From Treponema sp. OMZ 790 (GTDB taxonomy: Bacteria > Spirochaetota > Spirochaetia > Treponematales > Treponemataceae), in the NCBI RefSeq assembly GCF_024181285.1, contig NZ_CP051201.1, positions 1,984,001 to 2,048,000 of the forward strand: DNA of 64,000 nucleotides, written 5' to 3'. Positions 63,809-64,000 of this stretch are shown one piece after another. The position numbers and the translations under genes were made by a program. The notes beneath the pieces were generated by a model that saw only the letters and a program-made list of their open reading frames with translations, ran no database searches and had not been told where the DNA came from. Every line of letters starts with the position of its first letter. Within the stretch, counting starts at the first letter, position 1.

Positions 63809-64000
63809 TTTCTCCTAATTCTTTTACTAATTGCTTTGCTACTTCATTTCCATTACGTGCTGCTTTCTTTATCCAAAGGCGGCATCTTATTTTGCTATAT
63901 TCACCATCTTTGGCAAGTAGATATTTACCATATTCATATTAACATTCTGTGCTATCTATCATTGCCAATCAATGCCAAATACTTTCACTATTCTTATAAA
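63798..64000 (-). pseudogene. Sel1-repeat immunity remnant, cut by the window edge
   Basis: On the minus strand the last 45 codons read YEYGKYLLAKDGEYSKIRCR then WIKKAARNGNEVAKQLV to TAG, the pattern of a Sel1-like (TPR-like) repeat. Upstream in the same frame a TAA follows MIDSTEC and a TGA lies a few codons before, so the frame is broken at least twice. It is probably the decayed partner of a cassette to the right. Confidence 0.6.

Larger units (their letters stand above)
22990..64000 (-). other. Array of 14 orphan RHS C-terminal cassettes with partner genes
   Basis: All cassettes face left and are packed with gaps of a few bases or with overlaps. Each has, in order of transcription, a palindromic leader starting at its own ATG, a fragment of RHS/YD-repeat core, a junction ending NPVKYTDPDG or a variant, a unique tip of about 165-220 residues and then one or two small genes. 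The RHS core is close to identical among copies, while tips and partners are unrelated. No cassette has the export or N-terminal region of an RHS protein. The array continues to the right of the window. Confidence 0.9.

Noticed and set aside
1..64000. tRNA, rRNA or known riboswitch genes
   Set aside because: No cloverleaf, rRNA-like stretch or known riboswitch core was noticed in the intergenic regions by eye. This is not a covariance-model search.

Overview
The window looks like the chromosome of an oral-type Treponema close to T. denticola. This is inferred from the gene content (a BMP-family nucleoside-binding lipoprotein with its ABC transporter, as in the treponemal PnrA system, plus spirochaete-like surface proteins), the AT-rich codon use and the short treponemal lipoboxes. 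It was not checked against any database.

About 1-22.9 kb is ordinary chromosome. A carboxypeptidase missing its 5' end is followed by radC, a comF-like gene, argS, efp, a small ORF, a TatD-family nuclease and a YmdB-like phosphoesterase. A leftward block follows: a 1141-aa exported beta-rich protein, dinB, a large membrane protein, a J-domain protein and a NeuB-like sugar-acid synthase. Next come a NusG-II-like protein, a patatin, a GDPD and LemA. The block ends with a four-gene nucleoside-type ABC transporter whose first gene appears to be transcribed leaderless.

About 23.0-64.0 kb is something else: a head-to-tail array of 14 orphan C-terminal RHS/YD-repeat cassettes, all on the minus strand, so the array reads from right to left. 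Each cassette has a leader made of palindromes, a piece of RHS core of variable length that ends in the NPxKYxDPDG/DPTG junction, a unique tip (the presumed toxin) and one or two small genes (the presumed immunity). None has the N-terminal part of an RHS protein, so these look like silent tip cassettes for a full-length RHS/SpvB-like protein outside the window, or stand-alone fusions. Tips with recognisable activity include a class-3 lipase-like serine hydrolase, a SleB-like cell-wall hydrolase, a PD-(D/E)xK-like nuclease, two papain-like candidates and tentative LD-transpeptidase-like and colicin-M-like domains. Where the tip activity can be guessed, the likely location of the partner protein fits the likely target.

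The most unusual feature is the leader. It has several slots, each an imperfect palindrome, and each slot has alternative versions shuffled among cassettes. In the outermost slot both arms change together while the 123-bp length (120 in one copy) and the open reading frame are kept. Signs of ongoing recombination and decay include a 473-bp identical patch shared by two cassettes, a one-base frameshift, a nonsense codon, indels in one leader, an IS5-family insertion that truncates a partner gene, and degraded partner genes at both ends of the array.
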